Shown: positions 52,523-61,019 of the stretch, one piece after another
Layout: each line of letters starts with the position of its first letter
Position numbering within the stretch: position 1 is the first letter of the stretch
Assembly (NCBI RefSeq): GCF_000011365.1
Contig: NC_004463.1
Coordinates: 6,992,001-7,056,000 of the forward strand
DNA: 64,000 nt
From: Bradyrhizobium diazoefficiens USDA 110
GTDB lineage: Bacteria > Pseudomonadota > Alphaproteobacteria > Rhizobiales > Xanthobacteraceae
Reading direction: 5' to 3'
Notes under the pieces: model-generated
What the model was told of the DNA's origin: nothing
Databases searched by the model: none
What the model saw: the letters and a program-made list of their open reading frames with translations, nothing else
Program-made: the position numbers and the translations under genes

Positions 52523-53191
52523 GTGACCTATCACTTCGACTTCAGCAGCCTGCTTCCCTATTGGCGGGACTTGCTGTTCGGCTGCGGGCTTACCCTCGCA
52601 ATGACCTCCATCTCGGTTCTGCTGGGCTTCACGATTGGCTTGTTGACCGTGCTCGCTCGCCGCAGCAGCCTGAGGGCGCTGAACGTCCTGGCCATCGGCT
52701 ACATCGAGATCATCCGGAATACGCCCTTCTTGGTGCAAGTGCTGTTCATCTATTTTGGCCTGCCCGCGTTGGGATTGAGCCTCGCTGCATGGCCGGCGGG
52801 CGTGATCGCGCTCAGCTTGAATGCCGGTGCGTTCGCGGCAGAGATCATTCGCGGCGGCATCGACGGTATTCCAAGAGGCCAGTTCGAGGCTGGCGCCGCG
52901 CTAGGTCTGCATCCTTTTCAGGTTTTGCGTTTCATTGTCTTCAAGCCCGCGCTGCGCGCGATCTACCCCGCCCTCGCAAGCCAGTTCGTTCTGTTGCTTC
53001 TGACCTCGAGCATCGTTTCGGCGATCTCGGCCGAAGAACTCACCGCAGCAGCCCAGTCCGTCGACACGCTGACATTCCGCAGCTTCGAGATCTACATCGT
53101 TGCCACGCTACTGTACCTGCTAATGGCGCTGGTTTTCTCCCAGGCGTTCAAGGCAATCGAACGCCATGCGCTCGCCTACCCCGTAAGGTGA
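52523..53191 (+). CDS. ABC importer permease, HisQ/GlnP type (second set)
   Basis: A 222-residue permease with GTG start (MTYHFDFSSLLPYWRDLLFG when read as Met). IEIIRNTPFLVQVLFIYFGL and IDGIPRGQFEAGAALGLHPF (EAA loop) are clear, with about five helices. It is closely similar to the permease at 45517-46185. It leads a rightward three-gene set of two permeases and a binding protein with no ATPase gene. Confidence 0.88.
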   Translation: MTYHFDFSSLLPYWRDLLFGCGLTLAMTSISVLLGFTIGLLTVLARRSSLRALNVLAIGYIEIIRNTPFLVQVLFIYFGLPALGLSLAAWPAGVIALSLNAGAFAAEIIRGGIDGIPRGQFEAGAALGLHPFQVLRFIVFKPALRAIYPALASQFVLLLLTSSIVSAISAEELTAAAQSVDTLTFRSFEIYIVATLLYLLMALVFSQAFKAIERHALAYPVR

Positions 53192-53199
53192 AAACCGCG

Positions 53200-53850
53200 A
53201 TGATTCGTGACTTCGCTTTCCCTGAAATCCTGTCCATCGCAGCAGGCATCAAGGCAACGATATTACTCTCGTTGATCGCCTTCTGCGGCGGCGGCGGTGG
53301 CGGCCTCATCGTCGCCCTGCTGCGCACGGCCGAACGGAAGTGGGTGCGCTCGCTGGCCGCCATGTTCGTAGATTTCTTTCAGGGAACACCGATGCTCATG
53401 CAGTTGTTCCTGGTTTACTACGGACTTCCCGTCCTCGGATTTCACGTCAACGTATGGGTGGCTGCCAGCATAGGGTTGACGCTGCACGCCAGTGCTTTTC
53501 TCGGCGAGATTTGGCGTGGCGGCATCATGGCAGTGCCACGCGGCCAGATGGAGGCCGCGAGCGCGCTCGGTCTTGGTTATACATCTCGGATGATCGACGT
53601 TGTTTTGCCGCAGGCCTTCCGATTGTCACTCGCTCCGACGGTCGGCTTTCTGGTGCAGTTGATCAAAGGCACGTCGCTTGCGTCTATCATTGGTTTCGTC
53701 GAGCTCTCGCGTTCGGCGCAGATCGTGGCGAGCACGACCTATCGTCCTCTTCTCGCCTACGGCATGGCGGGGCTTTGTTACTTCGCCCTGTGTTTCCCGC
53801 TTTCCCGTTACAGCAGCACGCTCGAGCGCCGGCTGGCGACTCGGAGTTGA
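53200..53850 (+). CDS. ABC importer permease, HisM/GlnP type (second set)
   Basis: ATG 53200 gives 216 residues, 8 bp after the first permease. The motif MFVDFFQGTPMLMQLFLVYY and EAA loop IMAVPRGQMEAASALGLGYT are conserved. A run of six Gly (CGGGGGGL, about 28-35) in the first helix is odd and could be a polymerase-slippage product. Paralogue at 44849-45505. Confidence 0.88.
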   Translation: MIRDFAFPEILSIAAGIKATILLSLIAFCGGGGGGLIVALLRTAERKWVRSLAAMFVDFFQGTPMLMQLFLVYYGLPVLGFHVNVWVAASIGLTLHASAFLGEIWRGGIMAVPRGQMEAASALGLGYTSRMIDVVLPQAFRLSLAPTVGFLVQLIKGTSLASIIGFVELSRSAQIVASTTYRPLLAYGMAGLCYFALCFPLSRYSSTLERRLATRS

Positions 53851-53885
53851 TCCTAACCTTCGAGATAAGAGCAAGGAGTGAAACG

Positions 53886-54728
53886 ATGCCCAAATTCTCC
53901 CGTCGTCGGGTGTTGAGAGCCGCTGCCGGCGCCGCAACGCTGTCGCTTCTTGCGCGGGCAGCACGCGCCGATACATTGCAAGACATTCGCAAATCGGGCG
54001 TCCTGAAAGCCGGCTGCCAGGTTGTGCAGGTCCCCTGGGGATTCAGCGACGACAAGGGGGTATTGACCGGCTTCGATGTCGAGTTCGTCCGGCTATTCGC
54101 TGCCGATCTCGGCGTAAAAGCCGAAATTTCTCCGGTTACGTCCTCTAACCGCGTCGCCGCGCTGCTGACAGGACAAGTGGACATGCTTGCCGCAGTCATG
54201 GGCATCTTCGCCGATCGACAAAAAGTCGTTCTGTTTGCGCGCCCTTATTGTGTCAATGACACTGTCTTCATTGGGAAAGTCGGACAGACCGTAAAGGGCT
54301 GGAGCGACATGACCGGGCTGCGGGTCGGCGTACCGCGTGGCACACCGCAGGACATCGCACTCACCAAGGCCGCACCGAAGGGCGCAACAATCCAGCGCTA
54401 CGATGACGATGCCAATACTGTCCAAGCACTCATCGCCAACCAAGTCGATCTGATCGGCGGAGCCTCTACTCAGGTTCGAAACATCGCTCATGTGGCCGGC
54501 GACGGAAAATTCGAACAGAAATTCGTGCTGGCCCGTGCGTATAACGCCGCTGCATTTCGTCCCAGCGAGCGTGCGCTGGCCGATGCATGCAGCGCGTTTG
54601 TGGCCAATAGCCTCGCAAACGGCTCACTCCCAGCGCTGTTCGATCGATGGATCGGGACAAGTCTGCCGGATATGCCCGCCACCGGTGAGGGTGATGCGGC
54701 TTTGCCGATTTCGATGACCGCTTTGTAA
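53886..54728 (+). CDS. Periplasmic binding protein, family 3 (second set)
   Basis: ATG 53886 is preceded by AAGGAGTGAAACG. The 280-residue precursor has the twin-arginine-like leader MPKFSRRRVLRAAAGAATLS with cleavage near ARA. The mature domain has PWGFSDDKGVLTGFDVEFVR and NRVAALLTGQVDMLAAVMGI, with GVPRGTPQDIALTKAAPKGA. It resembles the binding protein at 43970-44797 in ligand-pocket motifs ([18 protein letters not shown]), hinting at a related ligand. It is the last gene before the right attachment repeat. Confidence 0.86.
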   Translation: MPKFSRRRVLRAAAGAATLSLLARAARADTLQDIRKSGVLKAGCQVVQVPWGFSDDKGVLTGFDVEFVRLFAADLGVKAEISPVTSSNRVAALLTGQVDMLAAVMGIFADRQKVVLFARPYCVNDTVFIGKVGQTVKGWSDMTGLRVGVPRGTPQDIALTKAAPKGATIQRYDDDANTVQALIANQVDLIGGASTQVRNIAHVAGDGKFEQKFVLARAYNAAAFRPSERALADACSAFVANSLANGSLPALFDRWIGTSLPDMPATGEGDAALPISMTAL

Positions 54729-55015
54729 TCAGGGCTTCGCGTCCTGTTCAAAGAAGCTCTCGCCCGTCGCCGCCGATATCGCAAGTCTCGAGCCCGTCCG
54801 TTTTTTTCGCTAGAGTGTCCTAATCTACGACGGTCATGTAATTCGCCTGCACCACGCGGCGCTCGCGCTGTATCTCACGATGCGAACGCACTAGGAGGGA
54901 CAGAGCCAAAGTGGGTGTGTGACTTAGTCTCGACCACAGAGAGGATCGATCAACCCGAGTGTCCAACAGAAAGGCCCGTTCTTAGGCAAAAACCTTCCAA
55001 CCGGTTGATTTCGCT
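54729..55015. other. Non-coding end of the element left of the right repeat
   Basis: About 290 bp after the last cargo gene, without an open frame of note. Nothing recognisable besides the approach to the attachment repeat. Confidence 0.45.
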
Positions 55016-55061
55016 ATGGTGGGCGCACCAGGGCTCGAACCTAGGACCCGCTGATTAAGAG
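55016..55061 (-). repeat. Right attachment repeat: 3' half of tRNA-Lys(CUU)
   Basis: It matches the left copy in 45 of 46 bases (CTAGG for CTGGG in the T stem on the plus strand reading). On the minus strand it again gives CTCTTAATCAGCGGGTCC to ACCA. Just upstream, GAGCTGT partly restores the anticodon stem, but the D arm and 5' acceptor strand are not found, and the mismatch falls in the T stem. So this too is not a complete tRNA gene. Confidence 0.8.
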
Positions 55062-55381
55062 ACAGCTCTAGCCTGAAAACACTCAATGATTTACTGATCG
55101 CATGACTGAGCTTACCCGACCGCTAATGGGCATTCGTCGCACGATAATAGTCGTGGATGTCTGCGCACGCCCGCAGCGGAAACATCACGGAACTATCTCC
55201 AACAACCATCATCGTACTGTCCTTGATTTGCTGTCGCCTTGAGGCCCGTGCGATGGAGAGGCAGTGCGGCGGAGTTCCAAAGATTGCCGGCACCGGTGCC
55301 CAACCGGAGTCGACCGCGTTGCTCCAGACGCGCGGCCAGCGGCGCGCCTGCTTCGACGCCAGCGCGATGGTGTGTGGCTCC
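55062..55381. other. 320 bp region right of the repeat without a supported gene
   Basis: A minus-strand frame spans it (down to about 55123), but the product has no recognisable domain and its right part shadows the end of the flavoenzyme gene. It may contain a gene remnant. No terminator was identified. Confidence 0.4.
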
Positions 55382-56500
55382 TCACAATTGAATGAACTGG
55401 CGATTGAGACGTGCGGGGTCTGGACAGCCGACAAGTGCCAGCGTCGTATCGAACTCGGCAGTAAGGATTTGAAGCACGTGACCAGCCCCTTCTTCGCCTG
55501 CAGCGGCGAGCCCATAAAGGATTGCACGTCCCAACAACACCGCTTTGGCACCGAGCGCTAACGCCTTTACCGCATCTGCTCCGCGGCGTATGCCGCCATC
55601 AACGAGGAGCGGCATCGCATTCTGATTCGAGATTTCCGCTAACAAATCTATGGGCGCCTGAACGTCCTCGATCTGCCTTCCGCCATGATTGGACAGAACG
55701 ACGGCATCAACGCCAAGTTCCCGGCATCGATTTACGTCGGTCGCAGTCATAATGCCCTTCACTATAAGCCTACCCGGCCAGGCGTCGCGGAGCGCCTGAA
55801 GATCCTGCCAACAGAAACTGGCATCCATCTGCCGGCGCATCAAGGCGGCCTGTGCATTCACGTCGGTTGCGTCAGGGCTGGCAAAATTTGCGAGCTGAGG
55901 CAATCCGTGGCGGATCTGGCCGAGCGCCCACCGTGGATGAGTTACGGCGTCCAGAACCGATCGGGGAGTTTGGCGGAACGGAATCGCAAATCCATTTCGC
56001 AGATCACGATCCCTTTTGCCATTCACAGCAACATCAACGGTGAGAACCAGCACACGGTAACCCGCTTCTTTGGCCCTGCCGACAAGCAGCCGGGCTAGAT
56101 CTCGCTGCACGACATAAAGCTGGAACCAAAGATCACCGCCCGCCCGTTCCGCGACGTCCTCAATTGTCGCGTTTGATGCGGTCGAAAGTACAAACGGGAT
56201 CCCTGCACTGCGAGCGGCCCGGGCTAACGCAACATCGCCGTCAGGCCACAAAGCACCGTTAAGGCCTGTCGGTGCGACCACAAAGGGCGTTGGAAGCGTC
56301 CGTCCGAATAGAGATACGGATGAATTGCGATGGCTGACATCGACAAGCCGCCGCGGAGCAAAATTGATCGCCGCAAAAGCTCCAAGATTTCGGTGCAAAC
56401 TACGTTCGCTTTCGGCTCCCCCATCAAGATAGTCGAACACCATTCGTGGAAGGCGTCGCTTCGCCAGGCTTCGATAGTCGTCTATGCAAACCGGGGTCAC
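55382..56500 (-). CDS. mdlB: FMN-dependent 2-hydroxyacid dehydrogenase, (S)-mandelate dehydrogenase-like
   Basis: The start is GTG 56498-56500 (VTPVCIDDYRSLAKRRLPRM), preceded by GAGGG; the frame upstream lacks similarity. The 372-residue TIM-barrel flavoprotein keeps VFDYLDGGAE with Y24, LVDVSHRN, APTGLNGALWPDGDVALARA, STASNATIEDVAE, DLWFQLYVV with its Tyr, the catalytic His/Arg in VVLSNHGGRQ, and GGIRRGADAVKALALGAKAV. TGLNGALWP, TVDVAVNGKRDRDLRNGF, HPRWALGQIRHGLPQLANF and ALMRRQMDASF follow Pseudomonas MdlB along the chain. It oxidises (S)-2-hydroxy acids such as mandelate to 2-keto acids. The nitrilase next to it would supply the hydroxy acid. Confidence 0.82.
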   Translation of the reverse strand: MTPVCIDDYRSLAKRRLPRMVFDYLDGGAESERSLHRNLGAFAAINFAPRRLVDVSHRNSSVSLFGRTLPTPFVVAPTGLNGALWPDGDVALARAARSAGIPFVLSTASNATIEDVAERAGGDLWFQLYVVQRDLARLLVGRAKEAGYRVLVLTVDVAVNGKRDRDLRNGFAIPFRQTPRSVLDAVTHPRWALGQIRHGLPQLANFASPDATDVNAQAALMRRQMDASFCWQDLQALRDAWPGRLIVKGIMTATDVNRCRELGVDAVVLSNHGGRQIEDVQAPIDLLAEISNQNAMPLLVDGGIRRGADAVKALALGAKAVLLGRAILYGLAAAGEEGAGHVLQILTAEFDTTLALVGCPDPARLNRQFIQL

Positions 56501-56658
56501 TGTAAGCCCTCGAGCCACACCGTTCTTATCATAAGGGAAACCCCACATGGTTCTCAGCAAGCACATCGCGGCCGCTCGCGATCCATAGGCCGGCGAAATC
56601 AGCTCGCTGAATTCGCTCGCCAACTATGCCTGCCTTCGACCAGTATCGCGTAGACCGT

Positions 56659-57663
56659 TCAAGTCTCGGTGAAAGTGACCGCCGCGTTCTCGTCTTCGCT
56701 GAAGCTGACGCTCGTGCGACGCGGGCTGCGATTGACCATGAGACGGACGACATCGCCGCGGGCGTAATGCCCCGTGGGGTCGTAGGCCGCTTTGGCGATT
56801 GCGATCATTGACAGGTCCACGTCAGCATAGAGGATGCCTTCCTTGTCCTGCGGCAGATGCTCGCACATCGGCTGACCATCGGGACCGAAGATCATCGAAT
56901 AGCCTCCACCCGGCTTCGCTCCCTCCGCGTTCAGCAAATCGGCCTTTTCCGGAGTATCGCAAAGCATGTCGAACATATCTTGACCAGTAATTGCCGAGGC
57001 ATGCAGGACGAAGCAACCTCCCTCTAGCGCGTAGATCTGGCTGGCGGCGAGATTCACCTCATGGCCCAAAGCGTAGGCCTTGTCGCGATACAGCGTAAAA
57101 GATGGCCACGACGCCACGTGAACTTGCTCGTTCATCGAGTACATGGCGTATTTCGACAACGGCTGAATGTGCTCGGCGCAGCACAAGGCTCCGAGACGTC
57201 CGACGCTGCTTTCGACGACGCGGAAATCAGACCCATCTCCTTCGCCATAGAGCGTACGTTCGACGTGTGTCGGCTTGAGCTTTCGGCGCTTGAAGATGAT
57301 CTCTCCCGCATCGCTAATAAAGACCTGACTTAGGTAGAGCGTTCCTCCGTCGATTTCGGAGAAGCCCATCACCACATTGATTTTCGCTTCGGCGGCGGCC
57401 GCACACAGTGCGAGGATGTCGGGCCCATCAGCACGCAGCGAATTGGCGTGATAGCGGGGTACAAACTGCATTCCCCAAGCCGGCGTCCCGAGCCAAAGCC
57501 ACCAAGGATAGCCCGGAATCCAGACCTCCGGGAACGCCAGCAGCTTCGCCCCCGCTGCACCCGCCTCCGCAATGAAACCAATCGCCTTGGCCACGGAAGC
57601 TGGCGCATCCATGAATACCGGCGCAGCCTGAACGACCGCGACTTTGAATTTCGTGTCCTGCAT
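56659..57663 (-). CDS. Arylacetonitrilase-type nitrilase
   Basis: From ATG 57661-57663 the protein has 334 residues. The catalytic triad is E46 ([18 protein letters not shown]), K128 ([20 protein letters not shown], with second Glu E135) and C162 ([19 protein letters not shown]). [19 protein letters not shown] and ASQIYALEG match Pseudomonas and fungal arylacetonitrilases that convert phenylacetonitrile and mandelonitrile to acids with release of ammonia. The tail after [18 protein letters not shown] is short, as in several family members. It lies 22 bp after the LivM gene and 158 bp before the mandelate-dehydrogenase-like gene, a strong metabolic link. Confidence 0.88.
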
Positions 57664-57685
57664 GCGAGTTCTCCGAACCAGGTTT

Positions 57686-58720
57686 TCAGGTTGTGGGGAA
57701 CGACGCGGACCGGTCCAGATCGGACTCGACCATGCGCCGGCGTATCCGGAACGGATCAAGGCGCCACTTTTCCGGAACGAGAGAAACCGCGCCGCCCGGA
57801 GCTGCCACCATGGTCAGGATCGCAAGCAGCCCGACCCCGATGAAGTACCAGGCGCCATAGCCCGCGAAGGTCTCGCGGAGCAGGAAATACACGATCGTAC
57901 CTACGATCGGGCCCTCCAACGTTCCGATGCCCCCGAGTACAGCAATGAAGATTGCCGCCGCGGTCCAGTTCAGCGAGAAAGAGGCATCCGGCGTAACCTG
58001 AAGCGTATTCATGTACGAGACGGCGCCGGCAAGCCCCGATATGACAGCGCAGAGCACCCAAAGCGCGATCTTCGCACGAGCAACCGGAACGCCGCTCGCA
58101 AGCGCGGCAGGTTCGGAGTCACGCACACTCATCAATGCAAGTCCCAGCGAGCCGCGCAGCACCTGCCGGCTTGCGACCAGCGATCCCACACCGACGAACA
58201 GCGCTGCCCAGTAGACTCCCGCGTTGCGCGTCCACCGATCGATGTCGCTCATCGCCTCCAGCGGCATGCCGCCTCCTGCGCCCAGCCATGGCGCATTCAA
58301 CGTCAGGATCCGCATCATCTCAGCGAGAACCCATGTGCCCACCGCGAAGTAAGCACCGCTCAAACGGAACATCGGCCAGGCCGAAACGAGGGCGAAAACA
58401 GCCGCGAAGACGGCCGCGGCGGGCAGCAGCAAAAACGGATTCAGATGCAACTGGTTCGAGAGCGCGAAGAGCGAATAGGAGCCGACGCCGACAAAGACAT
58501 GCAAACCGATGGCGACCAGGCCGCCGTAGCCTGCGAGCAGATTCCAGGCGAGCGCGACAGCGAAGAGCGTGAAGACTTCGACGAGCAGCCGCTGGACGGC
58601 GAACGTCGACAGCCAGGGCATCGAAACTGCGAGCACAGCGGCAATGAGGAGCGCCGCCGCTGAGGACATCCGCACCAATGTTGTCCTGGAATTCACACGT
58701 GACATGGTGGCCACGGTCAT
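57686..58720 (-). CDS. livM: Branched-chain-type ABC importer permease (LivM)
   Basis: A 344-residue membrane protein with about ten helices: [20 protein letters not shown] near residue 60 and the C-terminal [20 protein letters not shown] (ATPase contact). The usual GG(s/a)xGl segment reads [11 protein letters not shown] hydrophilic tail [20 protein letters not shown] closes it. It overlaps the LivH gene by 4 bp and precedes the nitrilase, suggesting uptake of a nitrile or aromatic acid. Confidence 0.88.
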
Positions 58721-59583
58721 GACGGCGCCTTTCCGAACAAGCCCTGGGGACGGGCGAGCAGTGCCACGAGAAATGCGAGATGGCCGAAGAAGGGACCGAG
58801 ACCAGAGGCGATCTTGGCGCCGAAAAGCTGTGCGACGCCGATCACGAGTCCGCCGAACAACGTACCCCAGACATTGCCGAGCCCACCGAGCACTACCGCC
58901 TCGAACGAATAGAGAAGCCGCTCGGGTCCAGCCGTTGGCGAAAAGGGCGTCCGGAGAGCGTAGAGCACCGCTGCCACACCGATCATCGAAAAGATGACGC
59001 CGGTTACAATTCCAAACAAACGTCTATCGTTCACACCGACCAGCCTCGCGGTGCCCGGATCATCCGACACGGCGCGTGCCTGACGCCCGAAATGGGTGTG
59101 ACCGACGAGCCAATGCGTCGCGCCGAGCAGCGCGATGCTCGCGAGCGCAGAGACGAGGGGAAGAACTCCAATGGAAACGCCAAAAACGTTGAACCCGAGA
59201 CCTGCGAGATCACCGGCCTGTAAGCTTCGCGTATCCGCGGTGAAGATCTCCTGAAGAACGTTCTGCAAGACGATGGAGAGGCCGAACGTCAGAAGAAGCG
59301 GAGCCAAAGCATCTTTTCCGACGACACGGTTGAGCAGGATGATCTGGAGGATCCAACCGAGCGCGAACATCACCGGAATGACCACGAGCAACGCGGTAAA
59401 GGCACCGACGCCCGCTCCGCTCATGACGACACTGGTCAGGTAGGCCCCGACGACGATCAGATCGCCATGGGCGATGTTGATCATGCGCATGACCCCGACG
59501 CTCAAGCTCAGACCAAGTCCGAACAGCGCGTAAAGCGCCCCTAGCATCAATCCGTTCAACAACGTTTCCGCGGCGATCTGCAT
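58717..59583 (-). CDS. livH: Branched-chain-type ABC importer permease (LivH)
   Basis: Start ATG 59581-59583 (MQIAAETLLNGLMLGALYAL), 2 bp after the LivF stop. The 288-residue protein has GVMRMINIAHGDLIVVGAYL and the C-terminal AVVLGGLGNVWGTLFGGLVI, both LivH hallmarks, with about eight helices. A longer frame start lies within the LivF gene and was rejected. Confidence 0.88.
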   Translation of the reverse strand: MQIAAETLLNGLMLGALYALFGLGLSLSVGVMRMINIAHGDLIVVGAYLTSVVMSGAGVGAFTALLVVIPVMFALGWILQIILLNRVVGKDALAPLLLTFGLSIVLQNVLQEIFTADTRSLQAGDLAGLGFNVFGVSIGVLPLVSALASIALLGATHWLVGHTHFGRQARAVSDDPGTARLVGVNDRRLFGIVTGVIFSMIGVAAVLYALRTPFSPTAGPERLLYSFEAVVLGGLGNVWGTLFGGLVIGVAQLFGAKIASGLGPFFGHLAFLVALLARPQGLFGKAPS

Positions 59584-59585
59584 GA

Positions 59586-60293
59586 TCAATCTCCGAAATA
59601 CGCAGCCGATACGCGCGCGTAATCGGCCGTCTTCGAGATGCCCTCGAGCACGACGTTTCCCTTCAGCATGCAATAGTACCTGGACGACGAGGAGAGCGCG
59701 CGACGCACATTCTGCTCGACAAGAATCACGGCCATGCCCTCCTCGATGACGGTGCCGAGCAGCTCGTAGACCGTCTCGACCGCGACCGGCGAAAGGCCGA
59801 GCGATATCTCGTCGCAGAGAAGGAAGTCGGGATTCGTGACCAGCGCCCGGCCAACTGCCACGAGCTGCTGCTGACCGCCGGAAAGAGCCGTGGCAGGACG
59901 CGAGCGCAATTTCTGGAGAGCCGGCAGTTCCCTATAGAGACGATCTGGCGTCCATGGGCCTCGACGGCCGTTTTTCGCGGCGAGGAGCAGATTCTCCTCG
60001 ACGGTCAAGCTTGGAAACAGTCGGCGGCCCTCCGGCACCAGCGCAATTCCACGGCTCAGCTGATCTATCTCGGCGGAGCCGCCGACCGGCTCTCCGTCGA
60101 GCAGCACGCTCGGAGCGGCAACCGGGACAGAGCCGACGATGGCGCGAAGCAGCGTCGATTTTCCGGCACCATTCGCGCCGATCAGTGAAACAACCTCGCC
60201 GCGTTCGATTGAGAAGTTAATGCCGAACAGGGCCTGGAACATGCCATAGTTCGCGTTGAGATGCTCAGTGCGTAGCATGGGACCCCTGCTCAT
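59586..60293 (-). CDS. livF: Branched-chain-type ABC importer ATPase (LivF)
   Basis: A 235-residue ATPase: GANGAGKSTLL (Walker A, about 39-49), VPEGRRLFPSLTVEENLLLA, signature LSGGQQQLVAVGRALV and Walker B FLLCDEISLGLSP, where the usual DEP is DEI. The catalytic Glu is retained. Met 6 (MLRTEHLNANYGMFQALFGI) is an alternative start. Its 5' end overlaps the LivG gene by 29 bp. Confidence 0.87.
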   Translation of the reverse strand: MSRGPMLRTEHLNANYGMFQALFGINFSIERGEVVSLIGANGAGKSTLLRAIVGSVPVAAPSVLLDGEPVGGSAEIDQLSRGIALVPEGRRLFPSLTVEENLLLAAKNGRRGPWTPDRLYRELPALQKLRSRPATALSGGQQQLVAVGRALVTNPDFLLCDEISLGLSPVAVETVYELLGTVIEEGMAVILVEQNVRRALSSSSRYYCMLKGNVVLEGISKTADYARVSAAYFGD

Positions 60294-61014
60294 CGAGATC
60301 GGATCCGAGATACACGTCGCGAACTTCGCGGCTGCTCATGACTGCGCTGGGCACTCCGTCACCGAGTAATCTTCCCTCCGACAGAACGAGCAGGCGATCA
60401 GCGGACGAGACCAACGCGTGGACGAGATGCTCGATCCAGATCACGGTCACGCCGGCTCTGTGGATCGAGGTGACAAGTTCGAGGAGCTCGCCGACTTCGG
60501 CATCCGTCAGCCCGCCCGCGACTTCGTCGAGCAGCAGCAACCTGGGTTCTGTTGCGAGCGCTCGGGACAGTTCGAGTCTCTTGCGCTGGAGCAGGGTCAG
60601 ACGGCCGGCGGCTGTATCGCCGAGATGCTCGATGCCGCAGCGATGAAGCGCTTCCCGCGCCTTTTGCTCTGCCTGCTTGCCGTGCAGGGCGGCTCCGAAG
60701 GTAGCCGCCACCAGCGCATTCTCGAATACGGTCATACCCTGGAACGGCTGCGGGATCTGAAACGTCCTGCCGATGCCGGCACGGCAACGCGCGTCGGCTC
60801 CGAGTGCGGAGACGTCTTCTCCGTCAAACAAGACCGTTCCGGAATCGCAGCGCAGATTGCCGGAGATCAGACCGAACAGAGTGGTCTTGCCCGCTCCGTT
60901 CGGTCCGATGACACCGACGAATTCGCCTGCCCGAACCTGAAGCGTCAGGCCAGGGATCACGACCATGTCGCGATAGCGCTTGCTGACGTCCCGCAGTTCG
61001 AGCAACGCTGTCAT
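60265..61014 (-). CDS. livG: Branched-chain-type ABC importer ATPase (LivG)
   Basis: A 249-residue ATPase: GPNGAGKTTLFGLISG (Walker A, about 37-52), GIGRTFQIPQPFQGMTVFEN (Q loop), the atypical signature LTLLQRKRLELSRAL in place of LSxGQQR, and Walker B LLLLDEVAGGLTDAEV, with DEV for DEP. LivG proteins often carry variants of this kind. The switch His is in IWIEHLVHAL. It is 5 bp downstream of the binding-protein gene. Confidence 0.87.
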   Translation of the reverse strand: MTALLELRDVSKRYRDMVVIPGLTLQVRAGEFVGVIGPNGAGKTTLFGLISGNLRCDSGTVLFDGEDVSALGADARCRAGIGRTFQIPQPFQGMTVFENALVAATFGAALHGKQAEQKAREALHRCGIEHLGDTAAGRLTLLQRKRLELSRALATEPRLLLLDEVAGGLTDAEVGELLELVTSIHRAGVTVIWIEHLVHALVSSADRLLVLSEGRLLGDGVPSAVMSSREVRDVYLGSDLDEQGSHATH

Positions 61015-61019
61015 TGCCG

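Larger units (their letters stand above)
2580..55061. mobile_element. Putative 52.4 kb integrative element bounded by tRNA-Lys(CUU) 3'-end repeats
   Basis: The two boundaries are a 46 bp direct repeat (2580-2625 and 55016-55061, one mismatch) that corresponds to the 3' half of a tRNA-Lys(CUU) read on the minus strand, including the encoded CCA. A tyrosine integrase gene begins 178 bp inside the left copy. This arrangement is the classic signature of site-specific integration into a tRNA 3' end. Cargo is almost wholly catabolic and transport operons with local regulators. No relaxase, type IV secretion, replication or phage structural genes were found, so it would be mobilisable at most, or decayed. 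The element could also be part of a larger composite, because neither copy restores a full tRNA gene. Confidence 0.65.
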
